A stretch of DNA of 64,000 nt. Source: Thamnaconus septentrionalis. Its lineage: Eukaryota > Chordata > Actinopteri > Tetraodontiformes > Monacanthidae. Every line of letters begins with the position of its first letter. Position 1 is the stretch's first letter. The DNA is taken from NCBI GenBank assembly GCA_009823395.1, contig CM020501.1, forward strand, positions 14,555,861 through 14,619,860. Direction: 5' to 3'. Under the pieces are notes generated by a model. That model ran no database searches. It was not told the origin of the DNA and worked only from the letters and a program-made list of their open reading frames with translations. Positions 1-64,000 of the stretch are shown piece by piece. Position numbers and translations under genes: made by a program.

Positions 1-2114
1 CTATCTGCTCCTTTGAAGGGGTCATTAACGGGCCATATTTTAAAAGGAACCGCATCGTGTTTGTATTCCACTTCCACGCGCGTTATCCACCAATGCCTGA
101 CCTTTGACCTGATTAGATGGATTAATCCATTTCCTGGGAGCAGCGTGGAAACATCCTGACCCCCCCTGGCCTGTGTGATGTACAGAGTCCCACTGTCCAC
201 CGCAGCAGCCAGGCTTCCAACATGGAGGAGGAGGTCCCTCAGCCCCCGGTGCTGTGTGCAGAGGGCCCGGCTGGCACGGCGGGGCTGATGGGAGGGTCAG
301 CTCAGATTGGCTGCAGATGTTGTTTCGGGGGGCCCTCTGCTTGTTTAAGAGGAGGATGTGGAACATAAATCTCCTGAGCTCTTTCGCTGCACTTTATCAT
401 ATGTGAGGTCAGGCGCGAGGCCACGCCAGCGCAACTTCCTTTCCAGTGAGGCGCATTTTAGCTGCGGCAAAAAGGTGGAGCGCGGACGGCTATTTGCAAG
501 ACTGAGTTTTGCAAATAACCCCCCTCCCCCCACCGTACCCCACCTCACCCCACCCCCTTGATTCAGAGGGGAGCTGCGGGATTTCGATCCCAGGGGCAGC
601 ACCTGAGAGAGTCTTGAGAAAGCCTCACTCAGAATAATTAAAACTGGTCAATGAGACCTTGATGAGTCACGCACAACCATGAATTCTGTCAGGAGGAAGC
701 TAGGATAGAAATGGAGGGTGACTAGAAGACAATAGAAACCGACTTTTAGGTCATTTTGGAGCATCACTGCTAGTTTAGGTTGTTTTGCAGTTAATGCGTG
801 TTTATCCAGGGAAAAAAACATTGTAGAAAAAAAAACATGCAAGATTTTCATTAATAAAATGACATAGAAAATGTATTTTTAGATTTTGTGTTTGTTTGGC
901 TTTCCCTGCAAACAGTGAGAGGGAAGTGCTTAGTCTTGCACAGTAAAAGTTTATATAGTTTAGGACTACTTTCTAACTTTGTGTCAGATTAGTTGTCGCT
1001 GATGTAGAAGCAGAGGATGGAATCACGCTCAAGGCAATATTAAAAAATGTATTTGGAACTTTCATCCACGTGTATGAAGTATTTTTCAGTCAAGGTTCAA
1101 TGTTTTTCAAAGTGGCAGTGTTAAAAGGCTTCCAAAACGTGACAAATTGAACAATTGCAGCAAAACAATAGTGCCACAGCTCAGCTTGTACTCACTTTGA
1201 CGTTGACGATGAAATGACACCTGACAGCAGCTGGACCTCAATTTCTGTCCACCCTCTCAGGAATCTGGCAACATTACCTTGAGAGAACATTCTCACAGCA
1301 CTCTTCTTCCCTGGTGTCCATGGCAGTTTTTAACCCCCCCACTAATATCTTGATGTTTGAACCACCATTGTAAGATACAAATGCAACATTTTAGTAAATG
1401 CATGCAGAATTTTCCCCCCTGCAATTCAGGAAAGAAAATTTACACAAAGAGGCAAACTTGAAGTTATACTGTCACTTGTAGAGACCTTCTGGCCCAACTA
1501 CTTTACGACTTGGGGAAAAAAGACTTTTAGGCCCATAAAATATTGTAAATGAGGTACAAAATCTGAATCTGAGCTGAAATACTGAATCAAAGTGAATCAA
1601 AACAGCTGATTACATTTATCCTGGGACCACAGGAAATTGGTACATTCATGACTTCATATAAAGCTGCACAACATGACAATGGAATGCTGAGTGTTAACTT
1701 TTACATTCTGTGCTGAAACCTTTCTCTAAATTTAGTTTGTACCCTTAGACTTTCTCTTCACAGTTCAGCCAGACAGAGAATACAAATTGCTCATATAAGT
1801 TATGCTGCTGGTGACGCGATGACTTTACATTTAGAATCTTCTTTTCTCAATGAGACTCTCATCATCTACTTGTGATATTCAAGTGGCTCCGTTTAGTTTG
1901 GACAAGTGAAGCGAAGAGGCCTTTTTACAGGACGAGGGAAAATAATAACTTTCCCACAAACACGGTACCAAGATCCCACATTTGAAAAACATTTTGTGCT
2001 TTGACATTTTGACACTGTGTCAAAGGTAAACTACAGGCTTCTGAGAAAATGCAAAAAAAAAGAGAGAGAGAGAGAGACTGGATAGTGAGGGGAAAGAAGA
2101 GAATCAAAAGCACA
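1..2114. other. downstream flank without recognised gene
   Basis: Unique-looking, AT-rich sequence past the proposed rims1 end. Short open frames here resemble no family I recognise. A GA dinucleotide run lies at 2062-2079. Confidence 0.5.
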
Positions 2115-2132
2115 TTTCTTCCACACATTCTT

Positions 2133-2138
2133 TTTATT
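2133..2138 (-). terminator. distal poly(A) signal AATAAA candidate (rims1)
   Basis: TTTATT on the plus strand reads AATAAA on minus. The GU-rich downstream stretch at about 2126-2100 and a pyrimidine tract follow. No nearer gene is seen downstream. Confidence 0.45.
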
Positions 2139-3747
2139 TGTAAATAATAAAAATGAACTCCTCTTTTTTTAAATATAAAACATACACGTCATTTGAGCCA
2201 CATCTGTTATACAAACAAGAAATGTTGCAGTGAATGCTTTACTCTTTTCTAATTTTTTAAGTTGTTTCAGTGGAACACAGTTGTAAACAATCAGCGATTT
2301 ATTTGTTTGTTTTTTTTTCCTTAAATCCTGTTAATACTGATAGAGAAAGAAAAAATAAACAGCAAAACAAAATAAAGAAAAAATCCTCAAAAAAAAAAAA
2401 TATATATATAACCAGCTTCACCGAACAACTAAAAGAAAAGTCAACTCCTCTGAAGTGGGACTGGGCATGGCTGGGGTAACACACTGGGTTTGAAGCGCAC
2501 ACAACATGACTCCAGATGATGACTCGTTACAGTGAAACACCTGTCAACCTTTAAGCAGAGCCACTCAGTGACCCGAGTCCTTTGTGCCGTCCCGTCGCCT
2601 GGTCCCTATCGGCAGATAAAAACGCTCCTTGCATTCACGATTTGGCCTCTTGGTGAATATCAACAGGCCCAGTGAAAACCTACTTCAGTCTGCTGCCTAT
2701 TTACAGTCCGCGACTCCGTGCGTGTGTGTCTGCTTTTTGTTGTTTTTGTTATTTTTTACTCTTTAGACATCTGAAGTCATCAAGTTAAAACATGATTCAT
2801 ATTTCCAGAGACATACGTGGATCCGATTTGTACGCATTTACCTATCTCAGCCCCCTTGGAGGTATACGATGATGTGGAGTAACAGTAAGAGGGGCTTTGA
2901 GGTCTGCTCAGTACGACTGTACAGTACAGTACATCTTCCAGAGGGTCGACGAAAGACATCAGTGTAATCTTGGGATTGAGTTTGAGAGACATTCAGCACC
3001 GAACTGAGGGACGTGGAACAGACTGCAAAGTTGAGTCCACAATGTCTTTTGCGCTATGGGAATGGCTTCGGTTTCTTGGTTGTATCTCTTTAATATTCAA
3101 GTACGAGCAAACTGTACAACTGCATGCAACATACAAGCGGCCCTACAGTATGTGGAACTAACACACGTATCTAGCTCAGTTTCTCTTTTTTTTCTGTATC
3201 TGTTTCGTCGTACAAAAAAGAAAAAAATAATAATTTCCAAAAAAACAAAACAAAAAAACAAACATATGTGCATGCAGCTTGGAACGAGTTCCGAAGTCAT
3301 GCTGGGCCCCTTCGCCTGGTGGGAGGGGCCTGTAGGCCCAACAGAGGATGAAGCACTGGTGGGTGTCGGCCTCCCGACGGGTCGGCCTGGTTGGCTACGT
3401 TTCACATTCACAGAGACGCACAAAGAAGTTCGTCCTTTCCGTTTGCTTGGAAATAAAACTGAATGAGACCACTGATGGGTTTGTCTCTTTATCTTTTTTC
3501 TATAGAACGACACTCTATTTTCCAAAAAGTTAGACTTTTTGCTTGTCAAAAATAAAAATCAAGCTCTTGTGCTTGTGTTTGAATTTGCAAAGAATGTAAA
3601 CCAAGGGCTGTTTTGGGGGGGAATGCCCTCTTTAAAAATGTGGAAAATGTTGGCTGTCCTATGTTGTGTTTGTGAACCAAAGAATATTTTCGTCTTTTTT
3701 TAAAGATATTTTTTAGACAGTGATATTTCATCAAAGTGACATAAATT

Positions 3748-3757
3748 TTTATTTATT
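3748..3757 (-). terminator. proximal overlapping poly(A) signals (rims1)
   Basis: AATAAATAAA on minus: two overlapping hexamers about 1.03 kb past the stop. Could produce a short 3' UTR isoform. Confidence 0.4.
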
Positions 3758-4781
3758 GGTCAGCCTCCGACGAGGCCTAGTATACATCTATACAGAGACA
3801 ACTGGACGCTGGCCAGCGGTGGAACAAGGAAAACAAAGCTTCACGCTAAATCTCACCGTAAGTGTAAAAATCTAAAGTTGTGTCAGCTTCGTCGTCGTCG
3901 CCAGCCCCGCACCCCGCATAACACTTGCAGACATTTAATAGTTTATATGTCTTTTTTTAAAATCTATTGTTTTGTTTTTTTTTCTCTCCATGCACACATC
4001 AGACTGACAACATTACCATGTTTTTTTTAAGAACTGCAAAAACATTTTGTGCCACAAGTGACGAAAAAGGAAAAAAAAAAATGAAAAACTAAGAAGCAAA
4101 CAGGCTGAAACAGTGTGGCCTCAGAGCAGCCATGGTAAACATGTCAAAAAGAGGATTTTTATGTTTGTTTGTTTGTTTTGAGAGCGGAGGACCGGTAATG
4201 TTTCTGCAAGGTCGAGGCACCAGAAGAAGGCCCTGTGATTCCAGACTAGAGTGCCCACCCGCGAGCACCAGCAGTCTGTTGGGGTTCTATTGGAGGCCAC
4301 TACAGAGAGGAATGCGCCCCCTGCAGTTGTGGAGGGTGACTACCTCTGTCGAGAGTCCTTACATTCCAATGCTTGGGTACAATTCGTCGCTATCACTGAT
4401 TCCAGTTAAAAATGCCGACCCTGCTTCGAACGGTTTCTGACAATTTGTTTTCTTTTTCTGTCTCTCTTGCCTCGAGAGTCGCTGCTCGTTGTCTGCCGGC
4501 TGCCCTGCATGTTCAGCGTACATAGAAGTTTAAAAAACAAAACAAAACGAAACAAAACATGAGATTTTTCTTGGAATGGACACCAGACACTGAAAAAAAA
4601 ACGTGGCGTTTCCCCCTAAGAACAGACAAAATGAACCGCGACAGAAGTGATTGTCAGATCTCAAAGCTTTCTCCTTGTGTCTGTGTCTGATTGTTGTTCT
4701 TCTAACATCTCCGTCATTGTTGTCTACCTGTCTTACAGTACGTTTTCGTGGGCTCCTTACTTGTCGAGTGTTGTTGGTCCA

Positions 4782-58156
<53,375 letters not shown>

Positions 58157-58804
58157 CGCCACCAGCCCACCTCCTCCTGCCGCTCCTCGGCGAGTCGTTT
58201 CGGCTGACAGCTTCCCCGGAGCCTGTTTTTCCTCCTCCTCCTCCTCTCTCTCCCTCCTCCTCCTTCCTCTTCTTCTTTAGGTTCCCACCCCGCGCCGCGC
58301 CTCACGACATGCTCCGCGGGCGCAGCGACAGGCGCAGCGGCTCCGGCTGACCGTGCAAGCCGTCCATGGTCGCGGGCGCCCGGGCTCGTGCTGGCGCTCG
58401 TGCTCGTGCGATCTCGTGCTGCTTCTCCCCACGAGCTCTTGTCGTCGTCGGCGGCGGCGGCGGCGGCGTTGTCGATGCCCCCCCCCTCGTCCCCTCCCTC
58501 TCCCTCCCCTCCACCGCCCGGGTTTTTCACGGAGCGCCCATCACCATTGTCGTCGTCGTCATCATCATCACCATCACCACCACCATCTTCTTCTGCTGCT
58601 CCTTCTTCCTCTTCTGCTCCTCCTCCTCCTCCTCCTCCTTCTTCTTCTCCGTCTTACTCTCGCGGCTGATGGAGCTGAGGTGGTGGAGGGGTGGGGGGGG
58701 ATCACAGGCTGCTCTGTGGCGCCTCCACAGTCGCTGGACTGGAGCTGAAGCTGGTTGTGAAGGCGGAGTCCGTGCGCACCCCCCCACCACCACCACCTTT
58801 TCCT

Positions 58805-58806
<2 letters not shown>

Positions 58807-58869
<63 letters not shown>
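58807..58869. repeat. (CA)n/(GA)n compound microsatellite
   Basis: CA run to 58848, then GA run. Upstream of rims1; an (ATC)n run lies at 58950-58973. Confidence 0.97.
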
Positions 58870-59193
58870 TCAATGGGACCGCATACGTCCTTCCTGCCTT
58901 CCTCTTCTTTTTTTGCGCAGGCGCGCTTACTCATGTGAGAAAGGGGCGCTCATCATCATCATCATCATCATCAGACGGCACCGTGACTACGCGCGCAAAC
59001 GCACACGCACGTCAAACAGAAGTTCCCGATCTAAGCCAAATCAATAATAGCTTGAATCTCGCGATGTTTTCCACCACCTCTTTCACACTAAGTTGATGAA
59101 AATCACACAGAGGAAATGGTTGATCCCCCCCACCACCCCCACCCCCAACCACGTGCTCTTGTTGCAGCAACAGCATCATGAAGAAGTTGTGTC

Positions 59194-59214
59194 TTCAGCA
59201 CCACGGACAGCAGC
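59194..59214 (+). promoter_or_regulatory. RE1/NRSE (REST-binding) element
   Basis: TTCAGCACCACGGACAGC, the first 18 bases of the 21-bp RE1 consensus, is present exactly. The last three are AGC where the consensus is usually GCC. Located 1.04 kb upstream of the rims1 start. REST silences neuronal genes outside neurons. Confidence 0.85.
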
Positions 59215-59709
59215 TCAAGTTGGAATGCGTTCTTTTCTTCTCTCTTCGTCTTTTGAATAGTGTGTCCAAAAGGGTTTTTTTGAAGCAATAATATTAGGAA
59301 GAAAGTGATTATTTTTAAAAAAAAAAAAAAGAAAGAAGACGTTTACCGTACCCTTCTCCTAATGATAAAGTGGATAACATCCTGTATTTGGACTCTGTAT
59401 CAAACTGGTGGTTTAAGAGTTTTATGTAAAATGTCTATATGTGGTTCAATGGCATTAAATCTTGTCTTTTCGGATTAGCAAACGTGAGTAAAACGTCGTC
59501 CTTTCAATGGCACAATCGTGTACCGGCCATGTATGTGTTAAGACGAGCAGAGTGAAAGGTTTTGTGTAGTTTTCCCAAGACAAACCGGTTTCCTTTTCTT
59601 CCTCCTCCTCCTCCTCCACCTGTCCTATCTCCTCCTCTCGGGTAGTTTTGCATTCACATCCAAACTCTGAGGCTATACCGATCCGGATCTGGCACAGGCT
59701 TCTCCACCA

Positions 59710-59826
59710 TGACGTAATGCTCTCTGAATGGCCGGGTCCATCCAGCAGATGGCATTCACCCCGGCCGCTGCTGCCACCCAGCCCCCGTGCAGTGACGTCA
59801 CACGTGACTGTACCGCGACGACGTCA
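59710..59826. promoter_or_regulatory. cluster of CRE motifs and an E-box
   Basis: TGACGTAA (59710-59717), full palindromic TGACGTCA (59793-59800), adjacent CACGTG (59801-59806) and CGACGTCA (59819-59826, one mismatch). About 1.6 kb upstream of rims1 exon 1. Confidence 0.55.
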
Positions 59827-60140
59827 GCTTCCCATGGTGCAGAATTTTGTCATCACTCCGGTCGTGACTACGGGGACGACCGGCCCAGAGTGACAGCAGA
59901 GGAAAATCTTTGGCGCAGACCTCAGGCTGCAAGTCACGCCTGAGACGCCGCTACACACTATTGTGATTCGTTGGGCGAGGTTTGTTACGGTACAAAATTA
60001 TAATAATGATAATAAATAAATAAATAAAACAGGTTCCATGTGCCACTATTAAATGTTCAGATCCAATCAGAGATTGATTTATTTTATTTTTTTATTTTTT
60101 TATTTTTTTAAAAGGGCAGGTTGTAGGGACAACACACGTG

Positions 60141-60210
<70 letters not shown>

Positions 60211-60211
60211 G
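60141..60211. repeat. (GATA)17 microsatellite
   Basis: Pure tetranucleotide array, 71 bp. Confidence 0.98.
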
Positions 60212-60518
60212 TAGTTGTCTGTTTTGATTTGACCTCACTTCCCTCCAAACCTTCCCCCGAATTTCAGAACAGCAACGTTTACTGTGGAATGTTTTTAGAT
60301 GATATCCTGCTATCTAGTGGGCAAACGAAAACACTGCACCTTTTCTTTGAGGACAACGCCACAACAGTAGAAAACAATCATAGGGAGAAAACAAATGAAT
60401 TAATAGAAAAGAATTAGAACTGATTGCGGGCTTTCATATACATTGTGTGTGGGCACTTTTGGGGGGTAAACTGTTAGAATAAAACAAATCATTTTCATAC
60501 CAGGATATGTATCAATCT

Positions 60519-60650
60519 GCGATGAACTGGCGACTTGTCCAGGGTGTACCCTGCCTTCGCCCTAAGACAGCTGGGATAGGCTCCAGCAGACCCCCGTGAC
60601 CCTGAATTGGAATAAGCGGGTATAGAAGATGAATGAATGAATGAATGGAG
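60519..60650 (+). mobile_element. 3' part of the tRNA-like-headed teleost repeat
   Basis: GCGATGAACTGGCGACTTGT, CCAGGGTGTACCCTGCC, AGCTGGGATAGGCTCCAGCA and GACCCCCGTGACCCTGAA, ending in (GAAT)n. Close to the 19.8-kb copy, so probably young. Confidence 0.75.
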
Positions 60651-61011
60651 TATCAATTACAATATTAGCTTAACTTTCATTAACCAAATGTTTCTTCTGA
60701 AAGTTTTTCAGACAGCAATGCAGATAATAAATTATAAATGTGCTATTTATACTATGAGTCAGTTATAAAGTGTTAAAATATAACTAACCCCAACCCCATA
60801 TATGTCCCTTGAGGTTATTCAAGTTTTTCAGTTTTTAGTTCAGCAACACCTAAATACAAACTAGTAGCCAACTAGTATGTCTGGTAAAACTTTGTACACA
60901 AAATGTCGCAACTTTAACTTTTGACTTATAATGAATGTTTTTATGTTTGCTGAACTTAGCACAGTCATAAAAACACAAACAAACCATTGACAAGCTGATG
61001 AAACTGTGATA

Positions 61012-61381
61012 TTTATTCTCTGGAAAAATGATCAAGGACAGGCATCTTGATGGTAAATCAGGATTTAAAATGAGAAATACATTACAGAGTCAAAGACAAT
61101 ACAATCAATTTGATGCTGCATTCCTGCTTTTGACACATTTCTCTATGGCTCTTGAGGGCGTCTCCATTTTACATATTCTTTTTATTTAAATTGGAAAAAT
61201 GCTCCTAAAGCATTATATGCATAAAAATAAGGTTAATCCCAAACAAACTGATCATTTTTTATTAGATATCAGATTTATGGCATAGTCCCTTGATGTCCCA
61301 AAGGAATAAATACTGAAAGGTGTTTTTTAGACTTGTTTTGTCACTACTATATTGATAATCTCTGATCCGTTGCTGTCCTGT
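61012..61381 (-). other. probable keratin 3' UTR
   Basis: AT-rich. AATAAA candidates on minus at 61263-61258, 61186-61181 and 61017-61012, giving a 3' UTR of about 0.12-0.37 kb. Which one is used cannot be told. Confidence 0.45.
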
Positions 61382-61482
61382 CTACTCGCCACTGACACTG
61401 ACGTCTTCGGTGCGGCTTACAACTTGTCCATCAACAATATCCTCCACCACAACTCTTGTTCTCTGAGTTTTGACTGGCACAT
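61382..61482 (-). CDS. type I keratin, last coding exon and stop
   Basis: VPVKTQRTRVVVEDIVDGQV then VSRTEDVSVSGE and TAG. RVVVEDIVDGQVVS resembles the conserved tail of simple-epithelial type I keratins of fish. Coil 2 looks closer to the K13/K15/K19-like fish group than to K18, so I give no symbol. Acceptor CTTTTACAG. Confidence 0.9.
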
Positions 61483-61567
61483 CTGTAAAAGAAAATAAAA
61501 AAATAAATAAAATTAATATCAGGAAAGCTTCAAACAGATTTTTAAAAATGACAAAAGGGAAACTTAC

Positions 61568-61602
61568 GTTTCGGCTCAGGCTCCTTTACTATGACCGTTT
61601 TC
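61568..61602 (-). CDS. type I keratin, exon 7: 35-nt tail exon
   Basis: Reads (Q)KTVIVKEPEPK(H) in the only frame consistent with exon 6 and the last exon. Short tail exons are usual in type I keratins. Acceptor TTTCTTGTAG, donor AAAC-GTAAGT. Confidence 0.85.
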
Positions 61603-61793
61603 CTACAAGAAAGAAGACCATGAGATCATTTTTAGAATGTAATAATTGATACACCTTAATGCAAAAAATGTTTGCTATTCAATTATCTAAAGAACATACT
61701 ACTTTCAAAATTGTGGCACTTCAATAAATTCAATATTGTGCATACTCTTCAATGAAAATGTAATCTTTTTATTTTTTTAAATATTTCCCTTAC

Positions 61794-62014
61794 TGGCTGA
61801 ACTCTCCATCTAGCAGTCTCCTGTACTCGGCGATCTCAAGCTCCAGCCTGGTCTTAATGTCCAGCAGACACTTGTATTCGTTGGACTGCCTTTCGATCTC
61901 CATCTTCATCTGGCTGAGCTCACTCTCCAGGCTGTTGACTATGGCCTGGAGCTGGCTCAGTTGCAAACTGTAGCGGGACTCTGTCTCACACAGCTGGTTC
62001 TCCAGGGCAGCTTT
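61794..62014 (-). CDS. type I keratin, exon 6 (221 nt): helix termination
   Basis: [20 protein letters not shown] then [20 protein letters not shown] and [20 protein letters not shown] with [22 protein letters not shown] is the helix-termination motif needed for filament assembly. Acceptor TTCCTATGCAG, donor GCCA-GTAAGG. Confidence 0.96.
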
Positions 62015-62097
62015 CTGCATAGGAACAGTTGAAGAGAAGATATGAGAGAAAGGACTTTGACAGTGTGCTTAGGTACGTTTTGTCGAAAAAAAATTAC

Positions 62098-62223
62098 CAG
62101 GCTGAGCTGAGACTGAAGCTCAATCTCAAGGGCCTGCAGAGTTCTCTTCAGGTCACTGATCTCAGTTTTGGAACTCTGGAGAAACTCTGTGCTTGATGCC
62201 ACTTGCTTGTTCAGGTCGTCAAA
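62098..62223 (-). CDS. type I keratin, exon 5 (126 nt)
   Basis: [20 protein letters not shown] then [20 protein letters not shown] and [18 protein letters not shown] is the type I coil 2 signature. The 126-nt length is canonical. Acceptor TTGTTTCCAG, donor CTG-GTAATT. Confidence 0.96.
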
Positions 62224-62337
62224 CTGGAAACAAGTGAAAATGGACATGAATTACTTGAAAGGGTTAGTGGAGAATCATTTGCTGGTGATACAGCAACAGC
62301 TAACATATCTCTGTGAGATTTGATAGTGTCTCCTCAC

Positions 62338-62502
62338 CTTGGCGTTGTACCAAGCGTCCATGTCTTTGCGGTTCTTCTCAGCGATGCCCTCATACTGACT
62401 TCTGATCTGGTCCATGACCGTAGCTATGTCTGCCTGAGGTTTGGTTTCCACTTCCACATTTACAGAGTTTGCAGTCACTTGGGCACGCAAGGCTGCCATC
62501 TC
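62338..62502 (-). CDS. type I keratin, exon 4 (165 nt)
   Basis: EMAALRAQVTANSVNVEVET then KPQADIATVMDQIRSQYEGI and AEKNRKDMDAWYNAK: end of coil 1B, linker L12, start of coil 2. One codon longer than the usual 162 nt. Acceptor TGCATATAG, donor AAG-GTGAGG. Confidence 0.95.
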
Positions 62503-62565
62503 CTATATGCAGGTAGGATAGTGTCAGGTTAGGCAAGGTCTGACATTGGAACAACACACACACTT

Positions 62566-62628
<63 letters not shown>
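62566..62628. repeat. (CA)31 microsatellite
   Basis: In keratin intron 3. Confidence 0.97.
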
Positions 62629-62629
<1 letters not shown>

Positions 62630-62905
62630 GGAAAAGGCAGGAAAAGATCCTAAGATAATAAAGTAAAACAGGCAACTTCGGGCTCAGTGTTTGCAAGCAG
62701 GTAGGGCAGCAGAACAAGTTTTGCATTATCTTTTGTTTGTACAAGCAGAGATAACACGCAACAAGATCCGTTCAGCAAACAGGACAACTTGCTTTTGCTC
62801 TTGTACTCTGAGAAAACAGTTGCGGAATGATCACTCCATGAAATCATCAGAAAACACTGTTAGGCAGAGCTCTGTATGAGTGGCGAAGCAGGTGGAGCAT
62901 CTCAC

Positions 62906-63062
62906 CTCTTCGTGATTCTTCTTCAGGTAGACCAGCTCCTCCTTCAGGCCCTCCACCTGCATCTCCAGGTCAGACCGGGTGTTGGTGAGATCGTCCAGAA
63001 CCTTGCGAAGTCCTGAAATGTCGCTCTCCACCGACATGCGCACGGCCAGCTCATTCTCGAAC
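62906..63062 (-). CDS. type I keratin, exon 3 (157 nt)
   Basis: [20 protein letters not shown] then [20 protein letters not shown] and [12 protein letters not shown]: coil 1B, with the [11 protein letters not shown] motif. The 157-nt length is canonical. Acceptor CTCTCTGAAG, donor GAG-GTGAGA. Confidence 0.96.
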
Positions 63063-63305
63063 CTTCAGAGAGACAAACAGTGGAGAGGTTCTCGTTTCTG
63101 CGCCCACTCGCACTCTTGTTGCCACCAACAACAGAGACAGAAGATAGCAGAAAGATCTGCCAAAACCAGTTATACCAGTTTAATGTTGACTGTTACACCC
63201 CTTTGAAAATACCTGCAAATCGGTGTACAACTATATACCTGTGTCTACACCTCCCGACTCCTGGCACAGAACAATAATGACTGCTGAGGTTCACTCTCCA
63301 CTCAC

Positions 63306-63388
63306 TTGATTCTGAAGTCATCCGCTGCCAGCCTGGCATTGTCAATCTGCAACATCAGCCTGGCATTGTCCTGTGTAGCAACAGCGAT
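63306..63388 (-). CDS. type I keratin, exon 2 (83 nt)
   Basis: [20 protein letters not shown] then [22 protein letters not shown] is a signature of type I keratins. The 83-nt length is the canonical exon 2 size. Acceptor TTTGCGTTTCAG, donor CAA-GTGAGT. Confidence 0.96.
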
Positions 63389-63885
63389 CTGAAACGCAAA
63401 CAAAGCATCGCCCACAGTTACTTATGCACATACACGCAGCGGCAATGGTGCGCCACTGTGTCAGCGTCAATGTGGGTTGGTGAGGTTGCACATAGTTAAT
63501 TGCGCAATGCCTGACTTGGATGGAGTTTTAAGGTTGCATCAATTATCTAATGGGAACAGAAGAGGTTGAGCCCTTCTCATGTACGAGCAGGAAACCATTT
63601 TTTTTTTCTGGCAGAGTCCCATATGTTCCTCAGAGAATCCACCCAGACTGGGAAAATATAATAAAAGCTCATTAATGACAAATTGCTTCCTCAAACTTGG
63701 GGTCCACACCTGACTAAGTTTTATACATCATTGTCCTTAACAGGAGGGACTGGAAATATAAATATTGAACATGCTATCATTTATATTTTAAAGGCTTGTT
63801 AAACAGTTTGTTGCTTGCGGAACACACTGCTTAAGGCATATCAAGGCACTTTGAACACCTGTTGCGTGAGCGCGGAGGAGCCTAC

Positions 63886-64000
63886 CTTCTTGTGCAGGTC
63901 GGCGATGATTGCCTGGTATTTGCTGTAGTCCCTGACGATGGGACTCTGGTTCTCGTACCACTCGCGGATCTGGAGCTCCAGCTTGGCATTGGCGGCCTCC
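63886..64000 (-). CDS. type I keratin, exon 1 (3' part only): coil 1A to coil 1B
   Basis: Reads [20 protein letters not shown] then [18 protein letters not shown], the end of coil 1A, linker L1 and start of coil 1B of an acidic (type I) keratin. The head domain and the helix-initiation motif lie beyond the right window edge, so the gene is truncated by the window, not broken. Donor AAG-GTAGGC. Confidence 0.94.

Larger units (their letters stand above)
2115..4781 (-). other. rims1: probable rims1 3' UTR
   Basis: No coding sequence follows the stop codon. On the minus strand, AATAAA signals occur at 3757-3752 (with an overlapping one at 3753-3748), 2303-2298 and 2138-2133. The most distal is followed by a GU/U-rich stretch (2110-2045) suitable as a downstream element, so a long form of about 2.65 kb is preferred. 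The 3750 pair would give a 1.0-kb short form. A Pumilio-type UGUAAAUA lies at 2705-2698. The extent is inferred. Confidence 0.5.
58561..61011. other. intergenic interval between keratin and rims1
   Basis: Keratin and rims1 are in tandem on minus. The interval contains CA/GA/ATC arrays (58.8-58.97 kb), the RE1, the CRE cluster, a GATA array and a teleost repeat copy. No gene seen on either strand. Confidence 0.6.
62503..63885 (-). other. keratin introns 1-3
   Basis: Excludes exons 2 and 3. Intron 3 contains a 63-bp (CA)n tract (62566-62628); introns 1 and 2 show no recognised feature. Confidence 0.6.

Overview
This is eukaryotic nuclear DNA, almost certainly from a teleost fish. It carries one large vertebrate synaptic gene split into small GT-AG exons, part of a type I keratin gene with the standard vertebrate exon sizes, very frequent (CA)n and other microsatellites, and several interspersed repeats that I recognise as common in fish. 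There are no bacterial-style operons, CRISPR arrays or recognisable RNA genes.

Main content: from 58156 down to 4782 the minus strand encodes RIM1 (regulating synaptic membrane exocytosis 1, rims1; the window cannot say whether it is a teleost a or b copy). I built 29 coding exons by hand. Every junction keeps the reading frame and the total is 4509 nt (1502 codons plus stop). In protein order these give the Rab3-binding helix (exon 1), the zinc finger (exons 2-3), a basic linker with a conserved PKA/14-3-3-type serine (exon 4), the PDZ domain (exons 6-8), C2A (exons 10-13), a long Ser/Arg-rich linker built from interchangeable cassette exons and holding the RIM-BP-binding proline motif (exons 14-25), and C2B plus the C-terminus (exons 26-29). 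The 3' UTR probably runs to about 2115. The gene is about 56 kb here. Its largest introns are intron 1 (15.4 kb), intron 2 (9.6 kb) and intron 4 (5.2 kb).

Upstream of rims1, on the same strand, 63.9-61.4 kb holds the 3' part of a type I keratin gene: the end of exon 1 through the stop codon. Its 5' end lies beyond the window. The roughly 3 kb between the two genes contains a near-consensus RE1/NRSE (REST) element, a cluster of CRE motifs, a GATA microsatellite and a teleost repeat.

Observations most worth following: a CpG-dense pocket 1.2 kb upstream of the zinc-finger exon with a short start exon whose phase fits, a candidate promoter for a RIM1-beta-like isoform lacking the Rab3-binding helix; the RE1 and CRE elements upstream of exon 1; five consecutive same-phase cassette exons plus one unannotated candidate cassette exon with RBFOX motifs nearby; MITE-like families with matching terminal inverted repeats; and an inverted pair of elements carrying a hammerhead-ribozyme-like core. 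I found no evidence of a wholly new multi-gene system.
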